DNA of 64,000 nt from Pyronema omphalodes. Taxonomy: Eukaryota; Ascomycota; Pezizomycetes; Pezizales; Pyronemataceae. The stretch covers positions 62,001 through 126,000 of the forward strand of contig JAJJXM010000097.1 in NCBI GenBank assembly GCA_024516155.1. Reading direction: 5' to 3'. The notes below the pieces were generated by a model. The model saw nothing but the letters and a program-made list of their open reading frames with translations. It was not told where the DNA came from and did not search any database. Positions 1-10,822 of the stretch are shown piece by piece (within the stretch, counting starts at the first letter, position 1; each line of letters opens with the position of its first letter). A program made the translations under genes and the position numbers.

Positions 1-60
1 CACTGCAGGGTGATTTATATGAACCATGGAAAAGCCATCCCTAGGAAGTGGACTGTAGAT

Positions 61-360
61 GTTTATTTGAACATCAGAGGACAGTTCAAATAAACCCCGA
101 AGAATAAGCGAAGAAGAAGGTGTTTATTTGAACACCCCTAGGGTGTTTAAATAAACACCAAAGAATAAGCGAAAGAGAATGTGTTTATTTAAACATCCTT
201 AAACACCCCCAGGGTGTTTATCTAAACACCGAAAAATAAGCAAAAAAGAAGGTGTTTATTTAAACATCCTCAAACACCCCTAGGATGTTTAAATAAACAC
301 CGAAGAATAAGCGAAAAAGAAGGTGTTTATTTAAACACCCCGAGGGTGTTTAAATAAACC
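61..360. repeat. Palindromic tandem array, block A
   Basis: Five units of about 60-70 bp. Each contains an inverted repeat whose arms read GTGTTTATTTAAACACCC and its complement, followed by a nearly constant A-rich spacer resembling GAAGAATAAGCGAAAAAGAAG. The units differ by a few substitutions and by a short extra TAAACACC segment in the third and fourth. The array may begin before the window. I see no coding potential. The arms could form hairpins, and each carries TGTTTA/TAAACA cores, which resemble forkhead-type sites; no function can be assigned from sequence. Confidence 0.85.
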
Positions 361-379
361 CCTCAAAAAAAAAAATCAA

Positions 380-600
380 GGTAGTTGTTTAACTAAACAA
401 CGCTGGGTGGTTTAGCTAAACACCGTAAATCACACTAAACAACTTCGGTGTTTAGGGGTGTTTAACTAAACACTTTCAAACAACGATGGGTGGTTTAGCT
501 AAACACCTTAAATCAGACTAAACAACTTTGGTGTTTAGGGTGTTTAACTAAACACTTTCGGTGTTTATCTAAACCACGAAGGTGTTTGAACTAAACCACT
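380..600. repeat. Palindromic tandem array, block B
   Basis: This is a second array next to block A that uses the same GTTTA..TAAAC vocabulary in a different arrangement. Two nearly identical units of about 85 bp, plus a partial one, contain GGTGGTTTAGCTAAACACC, then a TAAACAAC segment, then GGTGTTTAACTAAACAC. Sharing the core motif but not the spacer suggests that both blocks derive from one family of short palindromes. Confidence 0.8.
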
Positions 601-1239
601 CTCACTCGTTTTCTTGTACCATAGGGCGTGATCAACGATTTATAAACTTGTTGTTTTTTTATTTCCTTCTACCCACTTAATGACACGATCATGGTTCTAC
701 ATCCCTATGTATGTAGGCTCCAGAGAAACCTTGAGCCAACAGAAGTAGGATGAATCCTGCCCTTTATGTCGATAAATCCTACCCCTTCCTGCAGCGCTTG
801 TCGTTTTCGCTTTCGTTTTGAGGTGGATATGAATACACGTTTTTTCTCTCGCGTTCTAACGATTGCACTCGGACCTTCGTATTGCTTTTCTCCCGATGGA
901 GCTCTTGTCTAACTTCATGGTACCGGTAGAGACGGGTTTGATCAAGCCAAATTTGGCCGGCAAACAACAACCTCATCTGCGTAAAGAACATCAAGTCCCA
1001 ACTCGCCGGATCTCGCGTTTCGGTTACGTAAACCATGCACACCAGTTCGTCATTCCTCGCAATGCGATGTAACAAACAGCACCCATATCAATGCAGAATC
1101 CTTATCAAATACTCAGCAGCTACATTTAAATAACATCATAACCAATACCCAGACGGGCGCAAAGCCGACTCACAAAATAACCAGGCACGGTGACCCAGCC
1201 TATAGATAATAGAATGAGTCGTTACTACACAGTATCCTT
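601..1239. other. Intergenic, no gene supported
   Basis: This stretch holds only short overlapping reading frames on both strands (the longest at 779-1075 on the minus strand, about 98 codons). I recognise no domain in them and cannot choose between strands. Confidence 0.5.
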
Positions 1240-1430
1240 ATCACGCCTATGGTTTTTTGTTTTGTTTTGTATCATACACTGATCGAGGCCTGAAAGGCCT
1301 ATGCAGGGAAAACAAAAATCCGGGTATCCCGTTCTCGTGGCCAAGACCACCTAGTGAGGCGTCCCTGTCTCCTACCCCCATAATAACGCGCCGCCCAAAA
1401 AGAAAAGAAAAGAAAAGATCACGCCTATGG
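1240..1430 (-). mobile_element. Short SINE-like retroposon with 13-bp target duplication
   Basis: The 13-mer ATCACGCCTATGG occurs at 1240-1252 and again at 1418-1430. Between the copies lies a 165-bp insert (1253-1417). Read on the minus strand it starts with a CTTTT-rich stretch and ends in an A-rich tail (ACAAAACAAAACAAAAAA) directly before the duplication. A long target duplication plus a 3' A-rich tail is the hallmark of target-primed retroposition by a LINE machinery. It encodes nothing. I could not find convincing A and B box promoter motifs, so the source RNA is unknown. Confidence 0.7.
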
Positions 1431-1954
1431 TCGCGGTGATTCAAAGTGACGTAAGCGGTGGCGCGACGGACTAAACGCATTGGCGGGGTTTCTCTAGGGC
1501 ATAACCCGGTAGCGTCACAACGAACGACATGTCAAAACTGATGTGACAACGCAACGGGGGGATTACGGGGCTTTGGATTCATTTTTGGATGCCGAAGGAC
1601 AGAGGGATTAAAATGGGAAGTTTTTGGGATGGAATTTGATAAAGCTGAGGTGAGGGTTTAGGTTGATAGCTTGGCTCGCTTCTTCCGTGGAGGCTTCGCT
1701 TCCTGTGAGTAGCGACTCGGCTGTGGTTCAGCGAAGCAACCGAAATGTTTACAGCCCTGAGTTGAGAGTGTTGACGAAGCAAAGAAACCTTGCAGCCTAG
1801 GCAGGATTGAAATATTAATAACATGAAGGAGAACAGCGCGGACAAGACGAGCAAAGCTCAATGGTTGCATTGAATTACGAAACAAAGACCAAAAGGTGCC
1901 AAAGAGATGTCAATAATTATAATAGTTGATAATAACCTCATGATCACACCTGTC
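1431..1954. other. Intergenic, nothing recognised
   Basis: Short frames only. Pyrimidine- and purine-rich patches are present, but no domain, repeat or RNA gene is recognisable before the 5S gene. Confidence 0.5.
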
Positions 1955-2073
1955 AGCTACGGTCATAGAATCATGAATACAACGCATCCCGTCCGCTCTG
2001 CGCTATTTAAGCATGATATCGTCCGGCTAGTACTGTCGTGGGTGACCAGACGGGAATCCCGGATACTGTAGTT
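1955..2073 (+). rRNA. 5S ribosomal RNA
   Basis: This is a 119-nt 5S rRNA gene. The 5' strand CTACGGT (from 1957) pairs with ACTGTAG (ending 2071) to close helix I. Characteristic internal segments are present: GCATCCCGTCCGCTC, TATTTAAGCATG (A-box/IE area) and GTGGGTGACCAGACGGGAATCC (box C, the TFIIIA region). A T-run follows at the 3' end and acts as the RNA polymerase III terminator. Isolated 5S genes dispersed through the genome are usual in filamentous ascomycetes. A second copy in opposite orientation lies at 6016-6134 and differs at one position near the 5' end. Confidence 0.95.
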
Positions 2074-3244
2074 TTTGCTGTTTCTTGCTCCTTCATTTGA
2101 GTGTCGCTTTTTTAGATTGTTGTACTTGGAGTTCGTTCTGTCTAACAGGTTTGCTAGCCGGTTGTAGTCCCAGAATGGAATACGCGGAGCCTACAAGTTG
2201 GTGAATTCATGAATCCACAGCCGTTTGATTTAGCATTCAAAGTGTATCAGTTTTCAAAATTTGAACACTGCTACAAAGCCGCTCGGGTCACTCTAGACTT
2301 TTTAGATACTGCCACAAAGACTAAGGTAGTGATTAATCCTGCGGTCGTGTGTGTGTAACCTTGAACCTATCACTTACTCTACTGCTCGGGCATTTTGATT
2401 GGAGTTCAAGAGTAGGAAACCCGCGAGTGAGAACGCGGCTATTTATTGCTGTAAATCTCATCGTTACCTTCAGCTAAGTTAGTCCACTGTATCAGAATCG
2501 CTACTCTATGTCCCAATATAATAGTCAACAGCGCCCAAGATTTTTGTCTTCTGTTTTAGTCTCCGAGTCAGCGATGCGCTCGAGCTGTGATTTCTACGGT
2601 TTCTCTATATGTAGCTCATACATGTAGCTACTAGCTGGACACTTGATAACAGGATTTCTGGCATTCGGTCTGTTGGAACGTGACGGGTGAGATGCAGTTA
2701 TCTGTATCCAGTCGGTATTTGAGCTAGAGGAATTAGAAGATATGGATTCCCATAGATTCTGTACCCTTTTTAGGAAGGTAATGCGATGCGCATTCGCACA
2801 GCGGTGGGCTATGAGAACGGTTGATAATTCTTGTCTAAAAGTTCAAGTTCAAAATTGGTCTGGAAGGTGTAGGTATTGAGTTGGGTTGCTGTGCTATCAT
2901 GCATGCTTCGGCTTTGTGGCTCTTAGCCTGTGAAGTTGCAGAGTATTTAGTGAAGCATAGTCAGAGAATTAATTCAATGACTCTAAGTCACTTGCTCTTA
3001 AGATAATCTAGAATGTAGACGTTGAAATGCCAGTCAGATGCTTTGGACATCGACAAAGGTTGCTGTAGTATATGATCGTGAGAAATCACCGTTCTGTATA
3101 GTGACAGCAGAACAAAGCTGGGGAACTCACAACATATTTATCAAAGATTTTGAATATCGGAGCTCGGTTTTTAACTTCAATGACAATCACTAACTTTGAG
3201 TTTTCATACACACCCAATCAGCACCTACCAATTATTCAAGAATA
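2074..3244. other. Intergenic, nothing recognised
   Basis: AT-rich sequence with frequent stops in all frames. The first 30 bases downstream of the 5S gene partly resemble the 3' flank of the other 5S copy. Nothing else is supported. Confidence 0.5.
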
Positions 3245-3880
3245 TTACTCTCCACCTGCCAACAATACCTCGTAAAACTTCATTCTCAAATCCTCCATAA
3301 ACTCATCATCGACTCCGCTATTTTCAGCTCTAAACTGGTCCAACTTCTCTTCAACCAACTCTTGACAATAACCTGTCAGTTGCTGAATAAAATCATCATA
3401 TTTGCGTGCAGATAATCCCTCCAAGGGTTCATTCCGCTCCTGACTGTCTTTCAGGTCTTGGATGAACTGTGGTTCCTCTGCTTTCAAATGCTGCAGATAG
3501 GCTCTCACCCTCCCCAGTGCCTTGCTTACCGGTGGTGTGTGAGAATTACCCGGGTCTTCGGCAACTTCACCGTGATTCTCTACCGGTTGGCTGCCATCGG
3601 AGCCGTATTCATCATGGGATGAATCAGGTGATTTAAGTCTCATTCCTTCCAGGAAAGCGATACGATCTCGAATCTCTTGACGGCGAACTGTAAGAGAAAA
3701 TAACTCCTGTTGCATTGCCTCGAACTCAGCATTGGGTGAAGAAATACTGAGAACTGCGGAGAGCTGCGGAGAGATGTGGTGCATATCTGTTGTGGAACTG
3801 CTGGAAGAGGCGTTTGTGGGGCGTGGAGAATTACGGCTGTTGGAACGGCGTAAATTTTGGTTTGATGGAGCTTGTGCCAT
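3245..3880 (-). CDS. Uncharacterised protein, 211 aa
   Basis: I do not recognise this protein. The start was set at the internal Met whose context is ATCATGGCA (A at -3, G at +4), giving MAQAPSNQ; a longer frame reaches 3973 but begins in a less likely context. The first 50 residues are Ser/Asn/Thr-rich and probably disordered. A short segment predicted to be helical follows (SLTVRRQEIRDRIAFLEGM), then an acidic linker, then a C-terminal half rich in charged helices (about residues 117-208) that ends in LAGGE. No signal peptide or membrane segment is seen. The charged helical C-terminus suggests a cytosolic or nuclear protein. Absence of stops over 211 codons with protein-like composition supports a real gene, but homology would be needed to confirm it. 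Confidence 0.6.
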   Translation of the reverse strand: MAQAPSNQNLRRSNSRNSPRPTNASSSSSTTDMHHISPQLSAVLSISSPNAEFEAMQQELFSLTVRRQEIRDRIAFLEGMRLKSPDSSHDEYGSDGSQPVENHGEVAEDPGNSHTPPVSKALGRVRAYLQHLKAEEPQFIQDLKDSQERNEPLEGLSARKYDDFIQQLTGYCQELVEEKLDQFRAENSGVDDEFMEDLRMKFYEVLLAGGE

Positions 3881-6015
3881 GATGAAATCGATTCTTCTGG
3901 ACTTGGAAGTTACGATGGGATGGAAATAGATGTTTAGTTCTGTTGCGCTGTTACCGGGAAAAAAAAAAGCCAAGTTTATAAATGCGCGATTTCAATTTGA
4001 ATATGATTAACAGTGTATGGAAAGCGAAACTTAAGTGTTGAGTTAAAACTTATTCATACTGTATCATGTTTATCAGCGTGCAAGAAATGGTGGAGATGCG
4101 GAGCGATCAAAGCATTAACGATGGACGGATAGATAACCTTACCGGAAGATGATATAGACAGACCAGACATTAGGAGTTCATTTCAAGAGGACAATTGGAT
4201 ACCTTGAAGATGATGAATGCTTGATGCCTGGATAGCATATAGATTTGACTTCGAATTAATTTCCGCTCAGGAGCTTTTGTAACGACAGCCGGCCAGCAAC
4301 TACCCGGCGCTCTCTTGTATTATTATTGTGAAACGAATTTTATCAGAGGGGATTACAGTGACTCAATCTGTCAATAGCGCGTGAAATATACCTTTCTCCG
4401 TATCAATCTAGCGAAGAACAAACACCGTCTCACGGATATATTACTCGTATTCCAACCCAAATACGGCGCACCCCATACAATTCGGACGTATCAGAAGAAC
4501 AACTCGTATCTGTGCACTGTAGGCATTTGGTGTGGCGTGTCGCACTGCTACCATGCCACTTGTCTTAAGTACAATTTCGTGTAGGTTAAGAATAAAATTT
4601 TGTACTCAGTAAAGGTACAATTTGATCGCGTCGCAAGTTGACAAAAACATAACCTTTTGTGGCACTGAGTTCTTTGAAATTTTGCATGTCATACATGTCG
4701 AAGCATTTTACTGCCGATTTTTGCGCAGGATTCTGATACTATGGAAAACATGACGAAGAAACCTCATCCTGCGATATCGCCTGCCAAGGATACCTCGGAA
4801 ATCAAAAGACTCAAACGTCCGATTATGGGGCTATAAGTAATGAGTATAGCGTTTTACAGGTGTTCGCTCATGACCCTTTCAGTTCTTAGTAGTTCATGGT
4901 AACTGAAATTCTCAATTTCTAAGTAGACATTCGGACGGTAGCTATTGGCAATACAGTGTTTCATAGAGATATTTTTATGCTGAGGAAGGTGCATAATATC
5001 TCATTTGTGCAGTCACGTTTTATATTGGTCGATTGTACGGCGGTAGGGCGTTTTCGGCAATGACTGCCAGGGTGATATATACTGTGGGATGGATTATGGG
5101 GATTTGCTGATTGTTAGGTTTTAATCAGTGATAATGTTTGATTTCACATAACATCCTGCACTGGAATATCAAAGAGATCTTAATTCCCTGAACTGAATTT
5201 CTATTTAACGCTGGATAATAGTGCTCAAGGGCCGGCAGAATATATACCTTCGACTGTGAAAGTTTTTGACTTGCGCCTCACCGGTGATGAACTGATGTGC
5301 GGAGTTGAGTTTGACAAGGTGGACATGCGCAGGATACATTATCCAACAGAGCCGCCTCACTTGTTACCGCAATACATTTTTACTGGGGTACATATAGGAG
5401 TCCAATGATAGTCCATGCAAAATCACTTGTAACAACCGTTGCCATCACAGCGAAATCATGTCATTGCCAACCAAAACAAAGGCGAAGGCGCCCCACCAAT
5501 CACAGGTGCGAATCAAACAGTGGGTATGATCAAGAGAACAAAGTCCGGAGGAGACGCGATACAAATTATAATCCTGCATAGGCAAACTGAATTACTCTGG
5601 AACAGAGAAATATGACTTTCCCCGTGAACTTTAGCCGTCGCGGTGTTTCTGCCCCCCTGGCGTGGCATAGGTTAGGGTTCAACCCCTTCTACTTGACCCC
5701 GCCCCCAACCTTCCCCGCTCTTTCTGCCCCCCCCCCCCCCCCCCAACTCCCACTATCATCGATAGGAATACTGCCTGATAGTGCTGAAGTCATTTACACT
5801 TGTGTCTCTATGGACTAGGAATCACTTTTTTACTCTAGATGGCTGCTGTTTGATGTACACTTGCAGTTTTATATGGCCGTGCGCCTTCGCCTGTGTGTTA
5901 GTCAGCTGTGGTGACTTTGTCCTGTGGTCATGGCAACTTCTGTGATCATGCTGTTTCAAAATGTACAGCGACAAAAATCAATAAGAATTATAATTGAAGG
6001 ACAATGAGCAGCAAA
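3881..6015. other. Intergenic, nothing recognised
   Basis: AT-rich sequence. A poly-C tract lies near 5728-5744 inside a pyrimidine-rich segment. The frames seen are short and have no recognisable domain. Confidence 0.5.
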
Positions 6016-6134
6016 AACTACAGTATCCGGGATTCCCGTCTGGTCACCCACGACAGTACTAGCCGGACGATATCATGCTTAAATAGCGCAGAGCGGACGG
6101 GATGCGTTGTATTCATGATTCTGTGACCGTAGCT
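6016..6134 (-). rRNA. 5S ribosomal RNA (second copy)
   Basis: This is the reverse complement of the gene at 1955-2073, with one visible difference near the 5' end (GGTCACAG here, GGTCATAG there). Helix I (CTACGGT with ACTGTAG) and box C are intact, and the RNA polymerase III T-run (seen as AAAAA on the plus strand at 6013-6017) follows. Both copies look functional. They face opposite ways, about 4 kb apart. Confidence 0.94.
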
Positions 6135-6701
6135 GGTGGTAGGCTAATCAATAACAATATATTCAAAACAACTTCAAGTCTGATCTTCAACCCTAGCGTT
6201 TTATTTTTTGCACCACTTTCTTCTATTTCATTGGATAGTTTCAGAGTATCATTGCTTCTGCCGTCCAAACTTGGTTCTTCGTCCTTCATTCATCGTCCCA
6301 TTTGGAACTGTACGGTCTCTCCACGATCAATCATACGAAAGGATCATGATTCGTAACTAATTTATTTGTATAGGGGTACGCTTGAATAATGATTATGAAA
6401 TCCGGCATAGCCTGCCTTAGTTGTCTCAAGCGAAGGAAAAAACATCGCGAATCATTAGATAATGAAATATACTTACTTAGCATCAGCCTCAGTATTTCCG
6501 ACGCGATAAGAATCTCTGATTTCATTATTACAGGTGTAATTCGCTAAGATCTCTGATAATACTCAAACGTACAGCATATGGAAGAAAAAATTGGATAAGA
6601 TACGCCTCAAAGTTACGCTACCCCTCCGCTGGTATATGTTTCTTTCACGGATCCACAACCGCAGCACCATTGCCAGAAACCGTATTCTCAGCCAAAACCG
6701 C
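6135..6701. other. Intergenic, nothing recognised
   Basis: Only short frames without recognisable domains occur between the minus-strand 5S gene and the next minus-strand reading frame. Confidence 0.4.
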
Positions 6702-7229
6702 CTAATTGTTAGTCGCAGCAGCAGCTTGAGCAGCGCGTGCCGCCTTACGCTTTCCGTCTCTTTGAATCTCCGCATGAAGTTTTCTGAGATGATTATCGAG
6801 GACGTCGGCAATCCATTGACTTCTGGCTATAGGCCACCAGAGCTGCTTGGATTTTTCAATGGCGTATTGTCTACGCGCTCGGTCATGCTCCATGAATGTG
6901 AGCCCTAAGGTAAGGTTGCAGGCATTGAGCATACGACGCTTGGTCCATCCATTTGGGATTGTAAGGTACTGGTTGCGAAAGTTAGATTTACCCAGTGATG
7001 TGTATAAAGGGGGGGGGAGAGGGGAGTGGATGCTTACGACTGGAAGGCGGATAGTTGGAATGATAGTAGTTGTTTCTGGTACGGAAATGGGAGTTTCAGT
7101 ACTGGCGGAAATAGAAGCCGATACAGTGGGTGTGATATCTATCCCGAGATCGGATACATTGTTGATAGAGGTTGAGTTGCTCTCTGTAGTGCTCACTGCG
7201 GTTTTTGTAGTGTCGGCGGTTTGTGCCAT
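6702..7229 (-). CDS. Uncharacterised protein, 175 aa
   Basis: I do not recognise this protein. It begins MAQTADTT with a good initiation context (AACATGG). The first half (residues 1-80) is very rich in Ser, Thr, Val and Ile and is probably disordered. The second half (about 85-170) is basic and helical, with WTKRRMLNACNLTLGLTF, HDRARRQYAIEKSKQLWWP and WIADVLDNHLRKLHAEIQR, ending in an Ala/Asn-rich tail. No signal peptide or membrane segment is seen. The Trp/Arg-rich block looks like a folded or nucleic-acid-contacting region, but that is inference. Extra exons upstream cannot be excluded. Confidence 0.5.
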   Translation of the reverse strand: MAQTADTTKTAVSTTESNSTSINNVSDLGIDITPTVSASISASTETPISVPETTTIIPTIRLPVVSIHSPLPPPLYTSLGKSNFRNQYLTIPNGWTKRRMLNACNLTLGLTFMEHDRARRQYAIEKSKQLWWPIARSQWIADVLDNHLRKLHAEIQRDGKRKAARAAQAAAATNN

Positions 7230-7696
7230 GTTGGTCGTAGCAATGTGTTCGGCGGTTTCGGTATTTGAAATTGTTGAAAAGTGAGGAAGGCTGAGATATC
7301 TATAAGAGTTGTGAGATCAAATACTTGTAAGATGCAAACCTCGTGTTGTGTTGTTTATTACCGATATTGAGAGTGTGATGTGGTAGAATGCGTTCCAGAG
7401 TCGGTGAAATAGGATGGAATGTTCAAGTGAACTGAATCTTGGTATTAGCCATTGCTCATTCTTCAGTCCTGCACAGGGTTCTTTACCTCTGTCAACCCCC
7501 AGAATAAAGGCTCTGAACATATTTGGGTTACTCGCTAAAGCACAGCCCAGGCGCTACTGACCAGAAACGAGCCAACTCTGTCCTTCTCTGCATCTTTGCC
7601 TCCTTATAGGTACCATTTATTCACAACGTCCAGTTCTTGTTGAGTCTGCATCCGAATATTGTTACCCCATCAAGTTGGGTCGAACCACAATTGGTG

Positions 7697-7885
7697 TTAT
7701 GGACCTTTATCCTTCCATTTCTTCTGACACCTCCAGCAGGTCCCACCCGTAAAGCTTCTTGCCTTCGGCCTTTCGCAGTATCGGCATCCAATGTTGGATT
7801 TGAAGTTCCGCCATCCTCGTGTTGCGTTATTGCATCGTTGCAGACATGATGTTCGGCCTGATGGTAATGGGTTACGCCCCAACAC
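7697..7885 (-). CDS. Possible Cys-rich exon (zinc-ribbon-like), incomplete model
   Basis: This minus-strand frame ends at a stop at 7697. It carries paired cysteines spaced like a zinc-binding module: a CLQRC pair, then CRYC, then CWRC, followed by a Lys/Trp-rich tail (QKKWKDKG). Upstream on the same strand, sequences resembling donor sites (GTAAGT, GTGAGT) and an acceptor lie between about 7915 and 8103, so this may be the last exon of a spliced gene or a relic of one. I could not build a convincing full-length model. The reading frame on the opposite strand looks less protein-like. Confidence 0.25.
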   Translation of the reverse strand: MLGRNPLPSGRTSCLQRCNNATRGWRNFKSNIGCRYCERPKARSFTGGTCWRCQKKWKDKGP

Positions 7886-10822
7886 CTAATCCGTCTCGTC
7901 CATTTCCCTGAAGCTTACGTAAGTAACTAGCGCGACTAATGGGATGCAAATCCTAACAATGTATTCCATAGGCTGACTTACCATGTTTAACTGCCTTACG
8001 ACGTTCCGTCCCTATTTGAAAGCTTCCGTTTTATCTGTATACATCAATCACTTCATCAGGATTGAGTGCCATTAGTCGCACAATGTTGGAACTGACTCAC
8101 CATGATCGATTGCCCGCTAGATCCGCGAATCTGGCGGAAATGTTTTTCGTTTAGAGGAGTATCTTATTTGTCGATTAAAGTTGGTCTCGCATTAGCCGTC
8201 TTAGGTCATGTAATGAAGCTAGAGGAAAAGGAATACGGGAGTGCGAGTGTGCGTGTGCGTGTAGGTTGCATTGCTAGAAGACGTACAGACCAAACGGTGT
8301 TTATATATACAAGAGAAAGCTAACACTAACTGCGGCAGAAAGTGGTTAAGTTTGTCCATACAAGGCTCAAGATTCATCTTGCCGCCATCCACTCGAGTTT
8401 TCTCTGGAACATGGAGGTACAGTTAACACTGCGGTCAAATCATTGGGCGGGGAAAATGATACAAACCGGTTTTTTGATTTATTCACCACTGTGATAAAGC
8501 TTCGCCCATGACGGCAAGTATGCATCTATGCATTTTGTCTCCGGTGAGTTATGTGTACTTGAAATTTCCCAAGCCAAGAATGAAGTATTAGTCTTTTGAT
8601 TTACTTTACCAATGAAAAGACTGACAGTCATACAAAATAACGTTAATCATGCCTTAGAATTCAAAAGTCAAATAATATCATTGAAAGATGTGTGAAATCA
8701 TGAAGACAATATTAGATTTATTCACAGAAATGTTTTTAAATTTCATTCCTACAATACCAAATACGATCCAGCAGCATATATCAACAAAACGTAAGATTAC
8801 AAAAACATTATCTGTGGCCCATGCTTTCCAAACGTCAATCATGTTTCGGTTCGACAGCAGGTTCTGACTGATAGTTCGATTCCGTTGGTAGCCATATCGA
8901 TGTTGCCGTCGTTGCCTCCTGAAGCAAGCCTCCCGATTCCTTCCCACATGCCAAAAGACTCATAATCAACATACGGTGCGTTATTCAGGAGAGTTTTCAT
9001 CATGCCTGTAGGACGAAATCATGGGAAATTACCGGCCTAGCTGTGCTCTGAGAGTTTCACGAGGTCAACCAATGCGCACGAAGTCTATCGGTATGTCAAC
9101 GGCAGTGATACATTGGTCAGTTGGTTTGTTTTCAAAATGCGGAGAAGCAAAGAGGGAGGAAAGAAAAGAGTGGAACTATTTGGAAGAAGATGGAGTATAC
9201 ATTCAAGGAAGACTAGAGCCTTAGTGGCTCGGTACCTCGTGTTTGCGACAGCAAAGCCTCGTACCCAGTAGATTACATCGAGCTTCCAACTCTAATCGCG
9301 GCCTTTAGACAAACATCATGCACCGTCCACTTAATATCCACGATATCCACGATATCTTCCCCCGAAAACTCTTCAACCCCGTATCCCATCTTGCATCAAT
9401 TCCTTTGATATGTTACTTATCCATTTCCTCAAACCCCTCTTAACTCGCGGATATTTGCTATCAACCTCATTCGAAAGTTCATTCAAAGTACTCTGACTAT
9501 TCTCAACTCCATATAAATAGGCTTCATTTCATTCAATAATGATCAAGCCCTGCGAATTAAAGAAGAAAAATTGGATTTTCCACTCAAGACGTGATTTACA
9601 GAAGACATCATCTATCTGGCCAAAGGTTTCCGTAAACACCCTGCTTACAAGCCCACTTTTCCAATATTCAACCATCATGCTTGTCCAACGCTTGATGCCT
9701 ATTCCAATACTTGAGTGCACCCTCTATCTCCGCCCCATAGATCCAACATGCATTCGTACATCACGCATTTTCCCACTGTGTTCCCTTCTCCTCCGCCCTC
9801 CATATGCAACCCCTCTCCGCGACAACTCAGTACCCGCCCATGATCTTCCAGTGTCTTATATTTCGCAGTTTATATTGCCTATGCACTCATTCTCCGCCTC
9901 GATCCACTCTCCATGATTCCTTACAACATACTGAGTGCCTTTTCCATGATGCGAGTGATACACATCGACAACGCATTGGAATTACCTAGGTCCTTCAATC
10001 GACCCTATTCGCGCGATTAAATCCGCCTGTGTCTGTGCTACTTTTATCAATTCGGATAAGTAGAGACTATGGAGTTGATTTGGCTTAAGTACGAGGGCCT
10101 TATGCAGATGAAATCCGAGTTCGGCGCTGAGGAAGGCCTGCACGGTTGTCGTCACTGAGTCTCACTCGCCACATTCGATATCACTATGTCCGCGGCCGTC
10201 TCGCCTGATTCGGCTGGGTATCGGAGGACTTGCTCTATAGCAACGGACGGGGAAGCCTATTTCACCGCGAAAAATATTTTCCATAGAACATGAATAGAGC
10301 ATTTGGATAGACAGGGGGGTTACCCCCCTGTCTATTCAAATTTTCTATTGCTATCGCATTGGTGAAGTTGGGGTTGTTATATACACCCCGAATAGAGCAG
10401 TGGGACGTCCTCCATTATTGGTATGGAAGTCCGATGGGGTACAGGATGAGAAAAAAATTGTGGATTCGATGTTTTCAGGCATGTTTGGTTCGGTTTGGTT
10501 TGTCTTTTTGCCAGTACGGTTGTTCTAGCGCTTACATAATTTGTTGGTTCCGATTTTTTTTTTAACCTTTTACATGCTGGCATACATTTGTGAATACTCA
10601 AGTGCGCACCGATGCTTTTATTTTTTATACGCACCCCTCGTGTCTACCATTAATTATCCCAATCCCTCCAAAATGATTGACAGTGTAAACTCCCCTTCTT
10701 CTATCCGATAAATACACACTAAGCTACTTTAACAAATTTGCACAGAATCTTCCCAGTAACCAGATTGCAGGTACTAAACCCACATTTATGCATCCTAAAT
10801 ATCCCATGTCCAAAACAATGCA
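7886..10822. other. Intergenic region with short frames only
   Basis: Several frames of 60-125 codons occur (for example near 8678-8947 on the minus strand and 9539-9916 on the plus strand). Their composition looks random and no domain is recognised. The only structured element is the palindrome at 10301-10341. Confidence 0.4.
10301..10341. repeat. 41-bp near-perfect palindrome
   Basis: Arms of about 20 nt (ATTTGGATAGACAGGGGGGT and its complement, one mismatch) meet with almost no loop. The RNA or single-stranded DNA would form a very stable hairpin with six G:C pairs at its tip. It lies about 500 bp beyond the 3' end of the Rif1 gene. It could be a terminal inverted repeat left after excision of a transposon, or a solo hairpin. 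Confidence 0.8.

Noticed and set aside
1..600. CRISPR-like array because of regular repeats and spacers
   Set aside because: The spacers are nearly constant rather than unique, the repeats are long palindromes, and the genome is eukaryotic.
5612..5818. Possible tRNA-like B-box (GGGTTCAACCCC) near 5686
   Set aside because: No matching acceptor stem or good A-box lies at the right distance, and the cloverleaf cannot be drawn.
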